Source: Litchfieldella anticariensis FP35 = DSM 16096 (GTDB lineage Bacteria > Pseudomonadota > Gammaproteobacteria > Pseudomonadales > Halomonadaceae). From it: 64,000 nucleotides of DNA. How positions within the stretch are numbered: the stretch's first letter is position 1; each line of letters opens with the position of its first letter. The translations under genes were made by a program, and so were the position numbers. Below, in pieces: positions 35,152 to 44,616 of this stretch. A model generated the notes under the pieces. The model saw nothing but the letters and a program-made list of their open reading frames with translations. It searched no databases and was not told the DNA's origin. Location: NCBI RefSeq assembly GCF_000409775.1, contig NZ_KE332377.1:1150073-1214072 (forward strand). Reading direction: 5' to 3'.

Positions 35152-36990
35152 TCATTCATTAATTTTTTCCAACGTGACTTCGACACGACGGTTCTGGCTG
35201 CGCCCTTCAACGGTAGCGTTGCTGGCTACTGGATTGCGCGACCCATAGCCTCGAGACTCGAGCAGATCGCGACGCACACCCTGCGAGGCCAGATAATCAG
35301 CTACATTAGCGGCACGCTGCGCAGAAAGCGGATCATTGATGGCATCGGTACCGGTGCTGTCGGCATGCCCGGCGATGAAAACCCGACGCAGATCGTCACG
35401 CCCCCGAATCTCGGCAGCCAACGAATCCAGCGTGCTTTGGGCCTGCGGGTTCAACCAGGCACTACCGGTGGCAAACAAGGCATCAGCGGACAAGGTCACA
35501 TCAGGAGCTCGGGTAGGTGCAGGGGGCAGAGCCGATGACGCCCGCAGATCGGCAGTAAGCTCTTCCAGCGTGAAGCTGGCAGGCGCCTGTGTGGGGCAAA
35601 TGGCCTCAGGTTCTATCTTGACGCCATCACTTCCCAGTTCCGCAAGACTCGGCATGTCCTCGCGAGCCACCCCAAGAGCTGACAACAACTGACCCATGGC
35701 TGCCAAGGTACGTGCCTCGGCAATCGATACGTCGTATTGAGCATTGACATAGGCGCGGCTGGCTTCGAAGTATTCGTTCTCGCTATCGAGCACGTCGAGC
35801 AGGGTACGCTGACCGATATCGAATTGTTGCTGATAAGCACCACGCACGCGATCAATGTACTGGCGGTGGTCATTCAGGTACTGCATCTGCTCACGTAATC
35901 GTTGAGCATCGTGGTAGGCGATCTGCGTCGTCTGGCGTAGATCGACACACTCCTTGTCACGCAAATCCATGGCCTGATCTAGCAAGTTACTGGCGCGACG
36001 GAACGACGCCAAATCGCTGCCACCCCGATAGAGATTCATGGTGGCCACCAACTCGGCCACATGCTGATCGCTGCGACCGGTGATATCACTCTGATTGTTG
36101 GTGCCGGTGCGTGCACGGAACTCCAGTCGAGGATGGAAGCCTGAACGAGTACCGTCCCGTTCAGCGCGAGACGACTCGATGTTCTCGATTGCCGCATGGA
36201 AATTGGGATTGCCTTGATAGGCCAGATTGACAGCCTCTGCTACTGAGGCTGGTAACCGCTCGTCCAGTGCCGGTGCCGGTGGCAGGTTCTCCGCTGGCAA
36301 TTCTCCAACTAAACGCTGGTAGCGGGCGCTGACGTCGTGCAGGTTCGATGCTTCGGTCAACAAATTGGACTCCGCCAACGCCAGGCGACCACTGATTTGC
36401 TCTAAATCGACACGACGCCCGGCCCCGCTACGAACACGTTCTTCAATCTGATTATATACACGCAAATGCTTGGCGTAGTTTTCCCTAGCCAATTCCACCA
36501 GCTCTCTGTAGCGACGCACATCCTGATAGGCGCGAGCCGCTTCCAGCGCCACTTCTTCGCTGGCGCCCAGCAACTCGTAGTAACGCACCAGCTTCGCCCG
36601 GTCGAGACGTTCGACCTCATTGCGAGTAGCAAAGCCATCGTAAATCATCTGGGTCAGCGTCAATTCGGTGAAATCGGTATCGTAACTTCCACGCCCGTCA
36701 CCCTCGCGGTCCTCGATACCAGCACCAGCGCTGACATCGATAGACGGCAAGTACCCGCCACGTGCCACATCAACCTCGTTCATGGCCGCACGAAACCCGT
36801 TCCAGGCCGCTTGGACTTCCGGGTTCGTCGCGACTGCACGTTGTACGACGCTCTGCAGGTCGCTCGTACCGGTTTCCTGAGCCGATGCCACGGGTACGGA
36901 AGCCACCATCAACACGGAAAGCAGTAGCGAAGACCTGCCCAGCCCCCTTCGTTGGCGCGAGACACGGTGAATAGCATAAGACAATAGCAT
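35152..36990 (-). CDS. lapE: LapE-type TolC-like outer-membrane channel fused to an OmpA domain
   Basis: Outer-membrane component of the adhesin exporter. 612 residues. A signal peptide ends near 'VASAQ' (about 38). Two TolC repeats follow ('TLTQMIYDGFATRNEVERL' and 'ELVATMNLYRGGSDLASFRRA', with long helices to about 450). After a Pro/Ala linker, residues about 500-612 form an OmpA/MotB-type peptidoglycan-binding domain ('IAGHADSTGTDAINDPLSAQRAANVADYL', 'SQNRRVEV'). The OmpA fusion is unusual for TolC proteins and should anchor the channel to the cell wall. First gene of the lapE-lapB-lapC-luxR run; ATG 36990 follows GAGAGGG. Confidence 0.94.
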   Translation of the reverse strand: MLLSYAIHRVSRQRRGLGRSSLLLSVLMVASVPVASAQETGTSDLQSVVQRAVATNPEVQAAWNGFRAAMNEVDVARGGYLPSIDVSAGAGIEDREGDGRGSYDTDFTELTLTQMIYDGFATRNEVERLDRAKLVRYYELLGASEEVALEAARAYQDVRRYRELVELARENYAKHLRVYNQIEERVRSGAGRRVDLEQISGRLALAESNLLTEASNLHDVSARYQRLVGELPAENLPPAPALDERLPASVAEAVNLAYQGNPNFHAAIENIESSRAERDGTRSGFHPRLEFRARTGTNNQSDITGRSDQHVAELVATMNLYRGGSDLASFRRASNLLDQAMDLRDKECVDLRQTTQIAYHDAQRLREQMQYLNDHRQYIDRVRGAYQQQFDIGQRTLLDVLDSENEYFEASRAYVNAQYDVSIAEARTLAAMGQLLSALGVAREDMPSLAELGSDGVKIEPEAICPTQAPASFTLEELTADLRASSALPPAPTRAPDVTLSADALFATGSAWLNPQAQSTLDSLAAEIRGRDDLRRVFIAGHADSTGTDAINDPLSAQRAANVADYLASQGVRRDLLESRGYGSRNPVASNATVEGRSQNRRVEVTLEKINE

Positions 36991-37386
36991 GATGGCCCTC
37001 TCCCTTGCGTACGATCCTTACATGGGTGTATCAGACGCCCACCGGGCTGCCTGATGTTCTCTTCGTTAGTTATCGGCAGGCAGACGTGAAAACTGGATGG
37101 TTCGTCAGCCTAACAGGCGAGCCCAGACAGTCTTTCGTCCTAACGCCGCCTCCCCTTTGTAATTAATAGTAACTGTATTGTTAATTTTGTCTACTGCATT
37201 TGTGCAGATATGACATAAGCAATTGTCGATAGGTTTTGTAAGCCATGTCTTACATGGCGTAAGCGAAACGCTCTGTTTCACTTCCTCGGCATCGTGACTC
37301 TCTCTACCACTGCCAGCTGTGCTATCGTCGCGCACATGCGCCAGAGCCTTGCTTGCCTGGGCGCGGAATCACACCAGGAGTCAGCC
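36991..37386. other. Intergenic region upstream of lapE with an AT-rich tract and a perfect hairpin
   Basis: 396 bp between divergent lapE and the 92-residue gene. 37154-37215 is strikingly AT-rich (TTAATAGTAACTGTATTG and similar), the likely promoter area for lapE. A perfect 7-bp inverted repeat GCCATGT-CTT-ACATGGC lies at 37242-37258, itself flanked by direct GTAA repeats; it could be a regulator site. No open frame in the gap resembles a gene. Confidence 0.6.
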
Positions 37387-37665
37387 ATGTCCGCATCAGA
37401 AATCCAAAAAACCAGAGTTATCAATGAGCTACGAGGATTCATAAAGAAACTACTGCAGGATCCACAGATTCTTGAACAGTCATTGGAGATTGCCAGAAAA
37501 CATCTAAGCAACGGCGACAAGGGCGCCATGGCCAAGATCGCCAGTGAGATTTCCGATACCACTAGCGTGCACATTTCCGAGGACCCAGCCGAGCACTCTG
37601 AAGCCGACAAGCTCTATCTGGAGGTATTGAAGGAGGTCATCGACGAGGAACAAGCACTATATTGA
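37387..37665 (+). CDS. Small hypothetical protein before the PilX-like gene
   Basis: 92 residues, hydrophilic, predicted largely helical, with acidic C-terminus (EVIDEEQALY), no signal peptide and no recognised domain. I chose ATG 37387 because AGGAG stands 7 bases before it and the preceding codons look non-coding. It ends 3 bases before the first possible start of the PilX-like gene, so the two may be cotranscribed and coupled. I do not recognise a family and assign no function. Confidence 0.6.
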   Translation: MSASEIQKTRVINELRGFIKKLLQDPQILEQSLEIARKHLSNGDKGAMAKIASEISDTTSVHISEDPAEHSEADKLYLEVLKEVIDEEQALY

Positions 37666-37668
37666 ACG

Positions 37669-39690
37669 ATGCTCCGCCCCTCTTCGTGTGAAATCGGACG
37701 CATGATGCCCGATATCGCCGATGTCGTCAGCAGAAAACACCGTGATCGAGATATGGCATCTCGCCACAGTCTCATTACTGGATGCCGCTGCTCGGCAATG
37801 GGGTTTCCATCACCCCTTGTATCGCCAGTTGTGACAAGTTGCAGCACATTGTACGGCGGGCGGCGAGACCATGGAGCCGCCCTGGTCGTTGCATTGATTC
37901 TTCTTATCGTTACCACACTGTTGGCGCTCAGTGCATATCAGTCCTCCTTGTCCAGTGAACGAGTGGCAGGCAACTACCGCGAGTATGTGCTGGCTTTGAA
38001 TGAGGCGGAGGCGGGAGTCGCCGATTTCTTTCGGGCGTTACAAGCCCCCGACACATCGGGTTTCACTTTTGAGGATCTGACCGGCGATGATGCCCTGGCT
38101 GCGTTGATCGAGGCCGCCACCCAAGCCACCCAGCGCATTGAGGATGCTAACGATGGAGACAGGGAGCACGCGCTCCGAAAAGCCAATGCGGCGTTCGAGG
38201 TAGCCAACGTCGCCTGGGAGCCTGGCTCCCTGCATGGAGGGCCAGGAAGCTACCGCTGGCAGCTCAGTGCCTACCATCCTAGCCAGACTGATGCCAGTGA
38301 TAGCAATTTGTCCGGCAGTGGCTTCTGGCTAACCAGTGAGGGGCGTTTCGGCCAGAGAGGCCATCAAGCTAGACGCACGGTACGCGTACTTTTCACTATC
38401 CCGGGAGCCACTAGCTTTCCCTTTGAGGGAGTCATGACCTGCGAAGGTATGACGATATCCGGTAGCGGTATCATCGACAGTTACGACTCTCTTGCAGGTT
38501 CTTACGGAATCAATGATAACAGCCGTGGCAATATGGTACTGATCGCGAGTCAAGTGTCAGACATGCCCGTGACCCTAGCGGGTAGCGCACCGGTATTCGG
38601 ACACGTAAAAGCATCAGGAGACGTGGCTGCAACGGGATCAGCGCCAGTTATCGGCGATATCATGGCCAACGGCGATGTCGATATTCGCGGTGAGGACTGG
38701 TGGTACGAAGAACGGCAGGAAAATGGCCGGGTCTTTGGCAACATCCAAGCAACCGGTAATGTGATCGCCAATGGCACCACGCATGGCAATGTAGAGTCCA
38801 ATGAACGCATCGAACTCAACTGGGGTTCGAAAGTCAGGGGCAATGTTACCGCCGACGAGATCGATCCCCCCTACAGTTCCAATCTGGATGACGTTATCAG
38901 CGGTACCCACCGGGAAGTCGTCGGTGGAGCAGCGATTGCACCTTTATCTTCGGTGGCCACAGCAGCAGAATGCGACACGTTGAATGTCGACGACTGGATA
39001 ACGAGGGAGGAGTTCACTGACATCGCCTCCTCCGGCACATTATTGCTTGATGGCAGAGAACGGAATGTCGTGCTTTCCTCCAATGGCTTACACGACCCTA
39101 ATGGGCCCCTGGACGTCACGGTCGAACGGAAGGAAATCGACGGGCAAACTGCCCATATCGCCAGATTCGACAGCTTTTCTCTGGAAGGCAATGTACGTTT
39201 TGTCATTGGAACTACCGATCGACCAGTGGATATGATCATGGTAATCGATAGGGAAACCAACATTGGCGGCGGGGGCTTCATTATCAGCAAGGGCAGTACC
39301 CTACGCATCGTGACCAGCGGCCAGTTCAATTTGGGCAGTGGCATCACAGTTAGCGATGAAAAACCCACCAAACGAGTCAACGATAAAACCGTTCCTATCT
39401 TCTCCGTCGTGTCCAATTATCGCGATTCACTGGATCAAGAAAATAGCAAGAGTGGTGTTCTAATTGGAGGTGCTTCGGCTTTTTTTGGCCAGGTAATCGC
39501 GCCCTACTCGAAAGTGGATATTCACGGCAGCGGCGACATGTTCGGCTCTATCAACGCTCGCAAGGCAGAAATCTCAGGCGCTGGAGGTTTTCACTATGAT
39601 GAAAATTTCAGCAACCTTCCAGGCTTCGAAGGTAACGATGATCCAGGCATACCTCAACTCAAAAGGGTAATGGAGCTAGTATCACCCTAA
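37669..39690 (+). CDS. PilX-like pilus assembly protein with polymer-forming repeat region
   Basis: Up to 673 residues. A PilX_N-type segment occurs at about 68-115 ('GAALVVALILLIVTTLLALSAYQSSLSSERVAGNYREYVLALNEAEAG'), the hydrophobic helix of minor-pilin-like proteins that enter the type IV pilus. After it come an extracellular domain and a bactofilin-like region of short beta repeats (about 300-420; 'GSAPVIGDIMANGDVDIRG', 'GNIQATGNVIANG'). The N-terminus is uncertain: PilX proteins usually have only 5-15 residues before the helix, whereas the longest frame has about 68, so the real start may be an internal GTG or TTG near 37828-37849. It converges with the pilin gene. A cell-surface or pilus role is inferred. 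Confidence 0.75.
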   Translation: MLRPSSCEIGRMMPDIADVVSRKHRDRDMASRHSLITGCRCSAMGFPSPLVSPVVTSCSTLYGGRRDHGAALVVALILLIVTTLLALSAYQSSLSSERVAGNYREYVLALNEAEAGVADFFRALQAPDTSGFTFEDLTGDDALAALIEAATQATQRIEDANDGDREHALRKANAAFEVANVAWEPGSLHGGPGSYRWQLSAYHPSQTDASDSNLSGSGFWLTSEGRFGQRGHQARRTVRVLFTIPGATSFPFEGVMTCEGMTISGSGIIDSYDSLAGSYGINDNSRGNMVLIASQVSDMPVTLAGSAPVFGHVKASGDVAATGSAPVIGDIMANGDVDIRGEDWWYEERQENGRVFGNIQATGNVIANGTTHGNVESNERIELNWGSKVRGNVTADEIDPPYSSNLDDVISGTHREVVGGAAIAPLSSVATAAECDTLNVDDWITREEFTDIASSGTLLLDGRERNVVLSSNGLHDPNGPLDVTVERKEIDGQTAHIARFDSFSLEGNVRFVIGTTDRPVDMIMVIDRETNIGGGGFIISKGSTLRIVTSGQFNLGSGITVSDEKPTKRVNDKTVPIFSVVSNYRDSLDQENSKSGVLIGGASAFFGQVIAPYSKVDIHGSGDMFGSINARKAEISGAGGFHYDENFSNLPGFEGNDDPGIPQLKRVMELVSP

Positions 39691-39723
39691 CTTTTTCACA
39701 AAGCCCTTGTAATAGACATCATC

Positions 39724-40050
39724 TTAAATACTACCAATATCGATTGACGCACCAATAGGAACTGAAACTTGAATATTATCCCTCTCGGCTGTTGCCCCTT
39801 CGAGCTCAGTACCTGTCTCATTGACACCAGGAGCGGGATCATCTCGGCATGCTGACCACCTGTAGTCGTCCAAATCTCCTTGAACGGAAAGTACAGTTCT
39901 TGCTGCGGCAAGTTCTTGCTTACATGCAGCTTCAGCAGCACTATCCTGATAATTCGTATATTGCGGAATCGCAATGACAGACAAAACCCCGATGATTGCC
40001 ACCACGATCAGCAACTCGATCAGAGTGAAGCCAGTCTGAGCCTCTTTCAT
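39724..40050 (-). CDS. pilA: Type IV pilin (PilA-like)
   Basis: Major or minor type IVa pilin, 108 residues, short for the family (usually 130-160). Prepilin leader MKEAQTG is followed by the mature N-terminus 'FTLIELLIVVAIIGVLSVIAIPQY' with Phe1 and Glu5, the site for PilD cleavage and methylation. Two cysteines at about 41 and 66 (precursor numbering) could form one disulfide. ATG 40050 is preceded by GAGAGGGAG. It points away from pilB, as in pseudomonad pilA-pilBCD loci. Whether it is the main structural subunit is inferred from this position. Confidence 0.92.
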   Translation of the reverse strand: MKEAQTGFTLIELLIVVAIIGVLSVIAIPQYTNYQDSAAEAACKQELAAARTVLSVQGDLDDYRWSACRDDPAPGVNETGTELEGATAERDNIQVSVPIGASIDIGSI

Positions 40051-40579
40051 ACTCCCTCTCACCCCACCGTCCTCTTCATGGCTCGTTCCCGTCCGGCCCA
40101 TAGCGCCATAGAATGCCACACTGAACTCTTTTCAGTACCTCGCCTGATCATGAACCGTATAGTCACTGCGTTTCGTTTACTATCAATTCACCACATAGGC
40201 TTACGATCAGAGTACCAAGGCTTCCGCCTTAGGCCTAGTCATACACCGGAAACGTATGAGCTTGCTTCAATCGAATTTGTTTTCTTTCAACGCCGCCAGC
40301 AGGAAAGTTAGCTAGCTGCGACACAACAATCTCTTAACCAGAAACTAACAATGACACAAAAACACACTTTTTAACATTACGACGATACCAAGAGCAGGCT
40401 AACTAGCTTCTCATTCTTGTACGAGAGGCAAAAGGGGAAAAAGGCGTTGAAAATCTGATATGCATCATGTAACGACGGATTACTTACTACGGCATAATGC
40501 CGCTAGAATACAAATAATAAAGAAGCCTGCCCCTACATCGGAATAAACATTGAGCAGGACCTACCAGGGAACATACATC
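40051..40579. other. Divergent regulatory region between pilA and pilB
   Basis: 529 bp, AT-richer than its surroundings, holding the promoters of pilA (leftward) and pilB (rightward). I looked for a sigma-54 TGGCAC-N5-TTGC site before pilA and found no good match; the nearest TGGCA lacks a TTGC partner. A small dyad GGCATAATGCC occurs at 40491-40501. No gene is supported. Confidence 0.5.
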
Positions 40580-42400
40580 ATGCATGACGCCACGCCACCA
40601 GTGGGCTCACGCGGGGTCGAGACATCAACTATCACCGCCCGTGACTCGTTGCACCATGGGGAAGCAGGTTCTTCGCTAACCATGACTGCTAACCGGGCCG
40701 TACCGCGTGGCTTGTCACGACGCTTGGTGTCCGAGGGGGCTCTATCCGAACCTGCTGCCTGTCGTGCTGAGATCGAGGCCCACGAAGCAGACGTATCGCT
40801 GATGCAGCATGTGGTGGAAAGCGGGCTGGTAACTGCCCGCCAGGCGGCATTCGCCGCTGCCTGGGAGTACGGCTTGCCGCTCATTGATTTAGACGCACTC
40901 AAACTCGACGGCCTGCCACCTGCCAGCGAGCTTCCTGAAAAGGTGCTACGCAAGCTATCAGCGATGCCGCTGTATCGTGATGAGCATCATCTCACCGTGG
41001 CCATTCCCTACCCTTCGACCCTGGCAATGCTTGACGAGCTACAGTTCGCTACTGGCCTGTTGGTGGAAGGTGTGCTGGCCCCTACTGATCAACTCGCACC
41101 GGCCCTGGAAAATTACCTCTCCCACACTGACAGCGCCTTCATGCTAGATGAGATAGAAGACGCCACCGATGTTTTTGGAGAGCTGGAGTTCGACGAATAC
41201 GCCCCTGAAGACTCCACCGCCATTATCGCCGGTAACGACGATGCGCCAGTAATACGTTTCGTTAACAAGATCCTGCTTGACGGTATTCGTCGCGGAGCTT
41301 CAGACATCCATTTCGAACCTTACGAAACCAGTTTCCGCATTCGCTTTCGTATCGATGGAATGCTACTGGAAGTGGCGAGGCCACCATTCGGGATGCGTGC
41401 CCGCATTACAGCACGGCTGAAGGTCATGGCCCGTCTGGACATCTCGGAGCGCCGTCTCCCACAGGACGGTGCCATCCAGCTGCGCTTGTCGAAGAATCGC
41501 TCTATAGACTTCCGTGTTAACTCATTGCCTACTGTATACGGAGAAAAAATCGTACTACGCATTCTGGATCCTGCATCAGCCCAGATGGGTATCGATACGT
41601 TGGGACTCACCCCGGAACAACAATGCATGTACGAGGAAGTCCTGAACTATCCGCAAGGCATGATTCTGGTAACTGGCCCCACTGGGAGCGGCAAGACAGT
41701 AACACTTTATACCGGGATCAATATCCTCAACACCACCGAGCGCAATATATCCACCGCCGAAGACCCGGTAGAACTCAAGGTGCCGGGAGTCAACCAGGTT
41801 AATGTGCACCCTCAGATCGGCCTTGATTTTGCAAGTGCCCTACGCGCATTCCTGCGCCAGGATCCAGACGTGGTGATGGTTGGCGAGATTCGCGACCTGG
41901 AAACCGCCGAAATCGCCGTCAAAGCCTCGCAGACGGGTCATCTAGTGCTCTCAACCGTACATACCAATTCTGCAGCAGAGACCCTGACACGACTACAGAA
42001 CATGGGCGTTGCACCATTCAATATCGCCAGTTCCATATCTTTGATCATCGCCCAACGTCTGGCACGCAAGCTGTGCCCGCATTGCCGTCAACGAGTGGAA
42101 ATTCCCCGCGAGACGTTACTCGCGGAGGGCCTTATCGAAGAGGATATCGACCAGGCAACGATCTACCAACCGATAGGCTGCAGCCAATGCACGTTGGGCT
42201 ACAAGGGACGGGTGGGTATTTACGAGGTGGTCCCAATCAGCGACGCCATGAGCCAGTTGATCATGCGCCAAGGCAATGCCTTGGAACTAGCTGCCCAAGC
42301 ACGTCATGAGGGGCATCCCGATCTGCGCCGCAGCGGTCTTATGAAAGTATTGCAAGGCGTAACCAGCCTTGAGGAGATCAATCGGGTCACCAAAGATTGA
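40580..42400 (+). CDS. pilB: Type IV pilus extension ATPase
   Basis: Hexameric GspE/PilB ATPase powering pilus polymerisation. About 606 residues. The N-terminal MshEN-type domain (about 50-180) can bind c-di-GMP in some relatives. The core has Walker A 'GPTGSGKTVTLYTG', Asp box 'NISTAEDPVE', Walker B 'FLRQDPDVVMVGEIRD' and His box 'TGHLVLSTVHTNSA'. A tetracysteine zinc site (CPHC ... CSQC) precedes the C-terminus. Start uncertain: ATG 40580 follows AGGGA; an upstream TTG (40550) and a downstream ATG (40682) are alternatives. First of pilB-pilC-pilD. Confidence 0.95.
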   Translation: MHDATPPVGSRGVETSTITARDSLHHGEAGSSLTMTANRAVPRGLSRRLVSEGALSEPAACRAEIEAHEADVSLMQHVVESGLVTARQAAFAAAWEYGLPLIDLDALKLDGLPPASELPEKVLRKLSAMPLYRDEHHLTVAIPYPSTLAMLDELQFATGLLVEGVLAPTDQLAPALENYLSHTDSAFMLDEIEDATDVFGELEFDEYAPEDSTAIIAGNDDAPVIRFVNKILLDGIRRGASDIHFEPYETSFRIRFRIDGMLLEVARPPFGMRARITARLKVMARLDISERRLPQDGAIQLRLSKNRSIDFRVNSLPTVYGEKIVLRILDPASAQMGIDTLGLTPEQQCMYEEVLNYPQGMILVTGPTGSGKTVTLYTGINILNTTERNISTAEDPVELKVPGVNQVNVHPQIGLDFASALRAFLRQDPDVVMVGEIRDLETAEIAVKASQTGHLVLSTVHTNSAAETLTRLQNMGVAPFNIASSISLIIAQRLARKLCPHCRQRVEIPRETLLAEGLIEEDIDQATIYQPIGCSQCTLGYKGRVGIYEVVPISDAMSQLIMRQGNALELAAQARHEGHPDLRRSGLMKVLQGVTSLEEINRVTKD

Positions 42401-42484
42401 CGAATCGGAGGATGCAGCACGCTGCACTCCCATGACAACAGAAGCAACAACATAAAATGACGTCAACAAGACGTAGGGAAAAAT

Positions 42485-43717
42485 ATGGCGACACAGCAGA
42501 TGAGAGCGCCACAGCGGATCAAGCTATACCGCTGGCGCTGGGCTGGCAAAGGGCCCAATGGTCATAGAGTCAGCGGCGAGATTGTCGCTGGCCACAAGAC
42601 AGAGGTGGAGCGCGAATTGTCGGGCCAGAATATCGCGGTCAAGTCGATTCGACGTCGAAGTGGATTGACCGGTGGTGTAGGAAAGATCAAGCCCCGTGAC
42701 ATCATGCTGTTTGCCCGCCAAATGGCAACCATGATCCGCGCTGGAGTACCTGTATTGCAAGCCTTCGCCGTAGTGGCCGACAGTCTCAAAAAGCCAGCTA
42801 TGAGCGCTTTGGTACAGGAATTGATGAACGAGGTGGCTGCAGGCTCCAGTTTCTCTGATGCACTGCGCAGGCATCCACAACACTTCGACCGCTTATTCAC
42901 CAACATGGTCGGTGCAGGTGAGCAATCTGGCTCGCTGGATCGCATGCTAGAGCGGGTAGCAAGTCACAAGGAAAAGATCGAGTCACTCAAGGGACGTGTC
43001 AAAAAGGCACTTTATTACCCTGCAGCAGTGGTAGCCGTGGGCGTTGGTGTCACAGTGTTATTGCTGACCAAGGTAATACCGCAATTCGAGAGCTTGTTTC
43101 ATGGCTTTGGTGCTGAGCTACCTGCCATGACACAGATGACCCTTGCCATGTCTGATTTCACCCAACGCTACTGGCTGTGGGGTATCGGACTGTTAGTAGC
43201 CATGGTGTTAATCGTGCGCCATGGCGTCCAGCATTCCGAAGCCTTCGCCTATCGTATGCATGCCTTGTCACTAAAAATTCCGGTAGTCGGTGACATTCTC
43301 GACAAGTCTTCGGTGGCACGCTATTCGCGCACCCTGGCCACGACGTTTGGTGCAGGGGTGCCGCTGGTTGAATCGCTGGAAACTGCAGCGGGAGCCTGCA
43401 GCAACAAGGTCCATGAGCGAGCCATCCAACAAATTCGCGAGAACGTCGCCGCTGGACAGCAATTGCACTTCGCCATGCGACTGACCGGACAATTTCCGGC
43501 GCTGGCAGTGCAGATGGTTAGCATCGGCGAGGAATCCGGGGCATTGGATGCCATGCTCAATCGCGTGGCCGATTACTATGAAGAGGAGGTCGACAATAAA
43601 GTTGACGCCCTGACCTCTCTGCTGGAACCCTTTATTATCGTGGTACTCGGGGTACTGGTGGGTGGTTTGGTAGTGTCCATGTATTTGCCGATCTTTGAAC
43701 TCGGTACGGCCCTATAA
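42485..43717 (+). CDS. pilC: Type IV pilus inner-membrane platform protein
   Basis: GspF/PilC family platform that couples the PilB motor to pilin assembly. 410 residues with two homologous GspF domains ('FARQMATMIRAGVPVLQAFAVVAD' near 75 and 'YSRTLATTFGAGVPLVESLETAAG' near 280) and TM segments at about 180-200, 230-250 and 380-405. 84 bp after pilB and 47 bp before pilD, same strand. Confidence 0.97.
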   Translation: MATQQMRAPQRIKLYRWRWAGKGPNGHRVSGEIVAGHKTEVERELSGQNIAVKSIRRRSGLTGGVGKIKPRDIMLFARQMATMIRAGVPVLQAFAVVADSLKKPAMSALVQELMNEVAAGSSFSDALRRHPQHFDRLFTNMVGAGEQSGSLDRMLERVASHKEKIESLKGRVKKALYYPAAVVAVGVGVTVLLLTKVIPQFESLFHGFGAELPAMTQMTLAMSDFTQRYWLWGIGLLVAMVLIVRHGVQHSEAFAYRMHALSLKIPVVGDILDKSSVARYSRTLATTFGAGVPLVESLETAAGACSNKVHERAIQQIRENVAAGQQLHFAMRLTGQFPALAVQMVSIGEESGALDAMLNRVADYYEEEVDNKVDALTSLLEPFIIVVLGVLVGGLVVSMYLPIFELGTAL

Positions 43718-43764
43718 GGTGCCGCCGGGGTCAAACTATTTGATGTTGGATTGGAGCTGTTTAT

Positions 43765-44616
43765 TTGTTCATGGATATCTCTCCCTCACTGCTCTGGCCG
43801 TTGGCCGCTGTTTTTGGGCTATGTCTGGGCAGCTTTCTCAACGTCGTGATTACGCGTCTGCCGGTGATGCTGATGTACGGCTGGCGGGCCGAAGCACGTG
43901 AAGCCCTGGAACTGGAAGCGGAAGAGCTTCCCCGCTTCAATCTGCTTAGCCCACCATCGCAATGCCCCCGCTGCGGAACACCAATCGCCTGGCACGACAA
44001 TATTCCCTTGCTGGGCTATCTGAAGCGACGCGGTCGCTGCGCCACTTGCGGGAAGCGCATCAGCCCTCAATATCCTCTGATCGAGTTGGCAGGAGGAGCA
44101 CTGACACTGGCAGTGGTAGCGATCCATGGGGCAAACCTCGCCTCACTATTCTTGATTGGTGCCTGCCTCTCATTACTGGTCCTTGCCGTTATCGATTTTC
44201 GTACCCAGTTGTTACCCGATGTGGTTACCCTGCCGCTACTCTGGACAGGACTGCTCTATCACCTGTTGTTCCAGCCACTGATGCTGCAGAGTGCAGTAAT
44301 CGGTGCCATGGCCGGCTACTTGGTACTGTGGGGGTTTTACTGGTTATTCAAACTCGTGACCGGTAAGGAAGGCATGGGTTACGGCGATTTCAAGCTAATG
44401 GCAGCATTAGGAGCTTGGTTAGGCTGGCAGAATCTGCCACTCCTACTACTGCTGTCGGCCGGTGTTGGTGCCTTGGTCGGAGTAACTGCACAACTTGCCA
44501 TGCCGCGCTTGCGTGGTACTCCCATGCCATTCGGCCCTTTCCTGGCCATGGCTGGCTGGATTGCCTTGCTCACCGGCACGCCGTTAATAGCCTGGTATCA
44601 AGGAGTATTGTCATGA
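43765..44616 (+). CDS. pilD: Prepilin peptidase / N-methyltransferase
   Basis: Polytopic aspartyl protease that removes the prepilin leader and methylates the new N-terminus. 283 residues. The cytoplasmic zinc loop has the tetracysteine set 'CPRCGTPIAWHDNIPLLGY' and 'CATCGKRI'. Catalytic Asp residues are in 'VIDFRTQLLPD' and 'GMGYGDFKLMAALG'. The start is open: TTG 43765 lies an ideal 8 bases after GGAG, while ATG 43771 two codons on is the conventional choice. Its end overlaps coaE (ATGA). Confidence 0.96.
   Translation: MFMDISPSLLWPLAAVFGLCLGSFLNVVITRLPVMLMYGWRAEAREALELEAEELPRFNLLSPPSQCPRCGTPIAWHDNIPLLGYLKRRGRCATCGKRISPQYPLIELAGGALTLAVVAIHGANLASLFLIGACLSLLVLAVIDFRTQLLPDVVTLPLLWTGLLYHLLFQPLMLQSAVIGAMAGYLVLWGFYWLFKLVTGKEGMGYGDFKLMAALGAWLGWQNLPLLLLLSAGVGALVGVTAQLAMPRLRGTPMPFGPFLAMAGWIALLTGTPLIAWYQGVLS

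Noticed and set aside
40051-40579. Sigma-54 promoter before pilA
   Set aside because: TGGCA occurs but no TTGC at the required spacing was found.
44415-44612. N-terminal extension of coaE overlapping pilD
   Set aside because: The P-loop of CoaE begins a few residues after ATG 44613, which has a strong AAGGAG site; the extension is the shadow of pilD.
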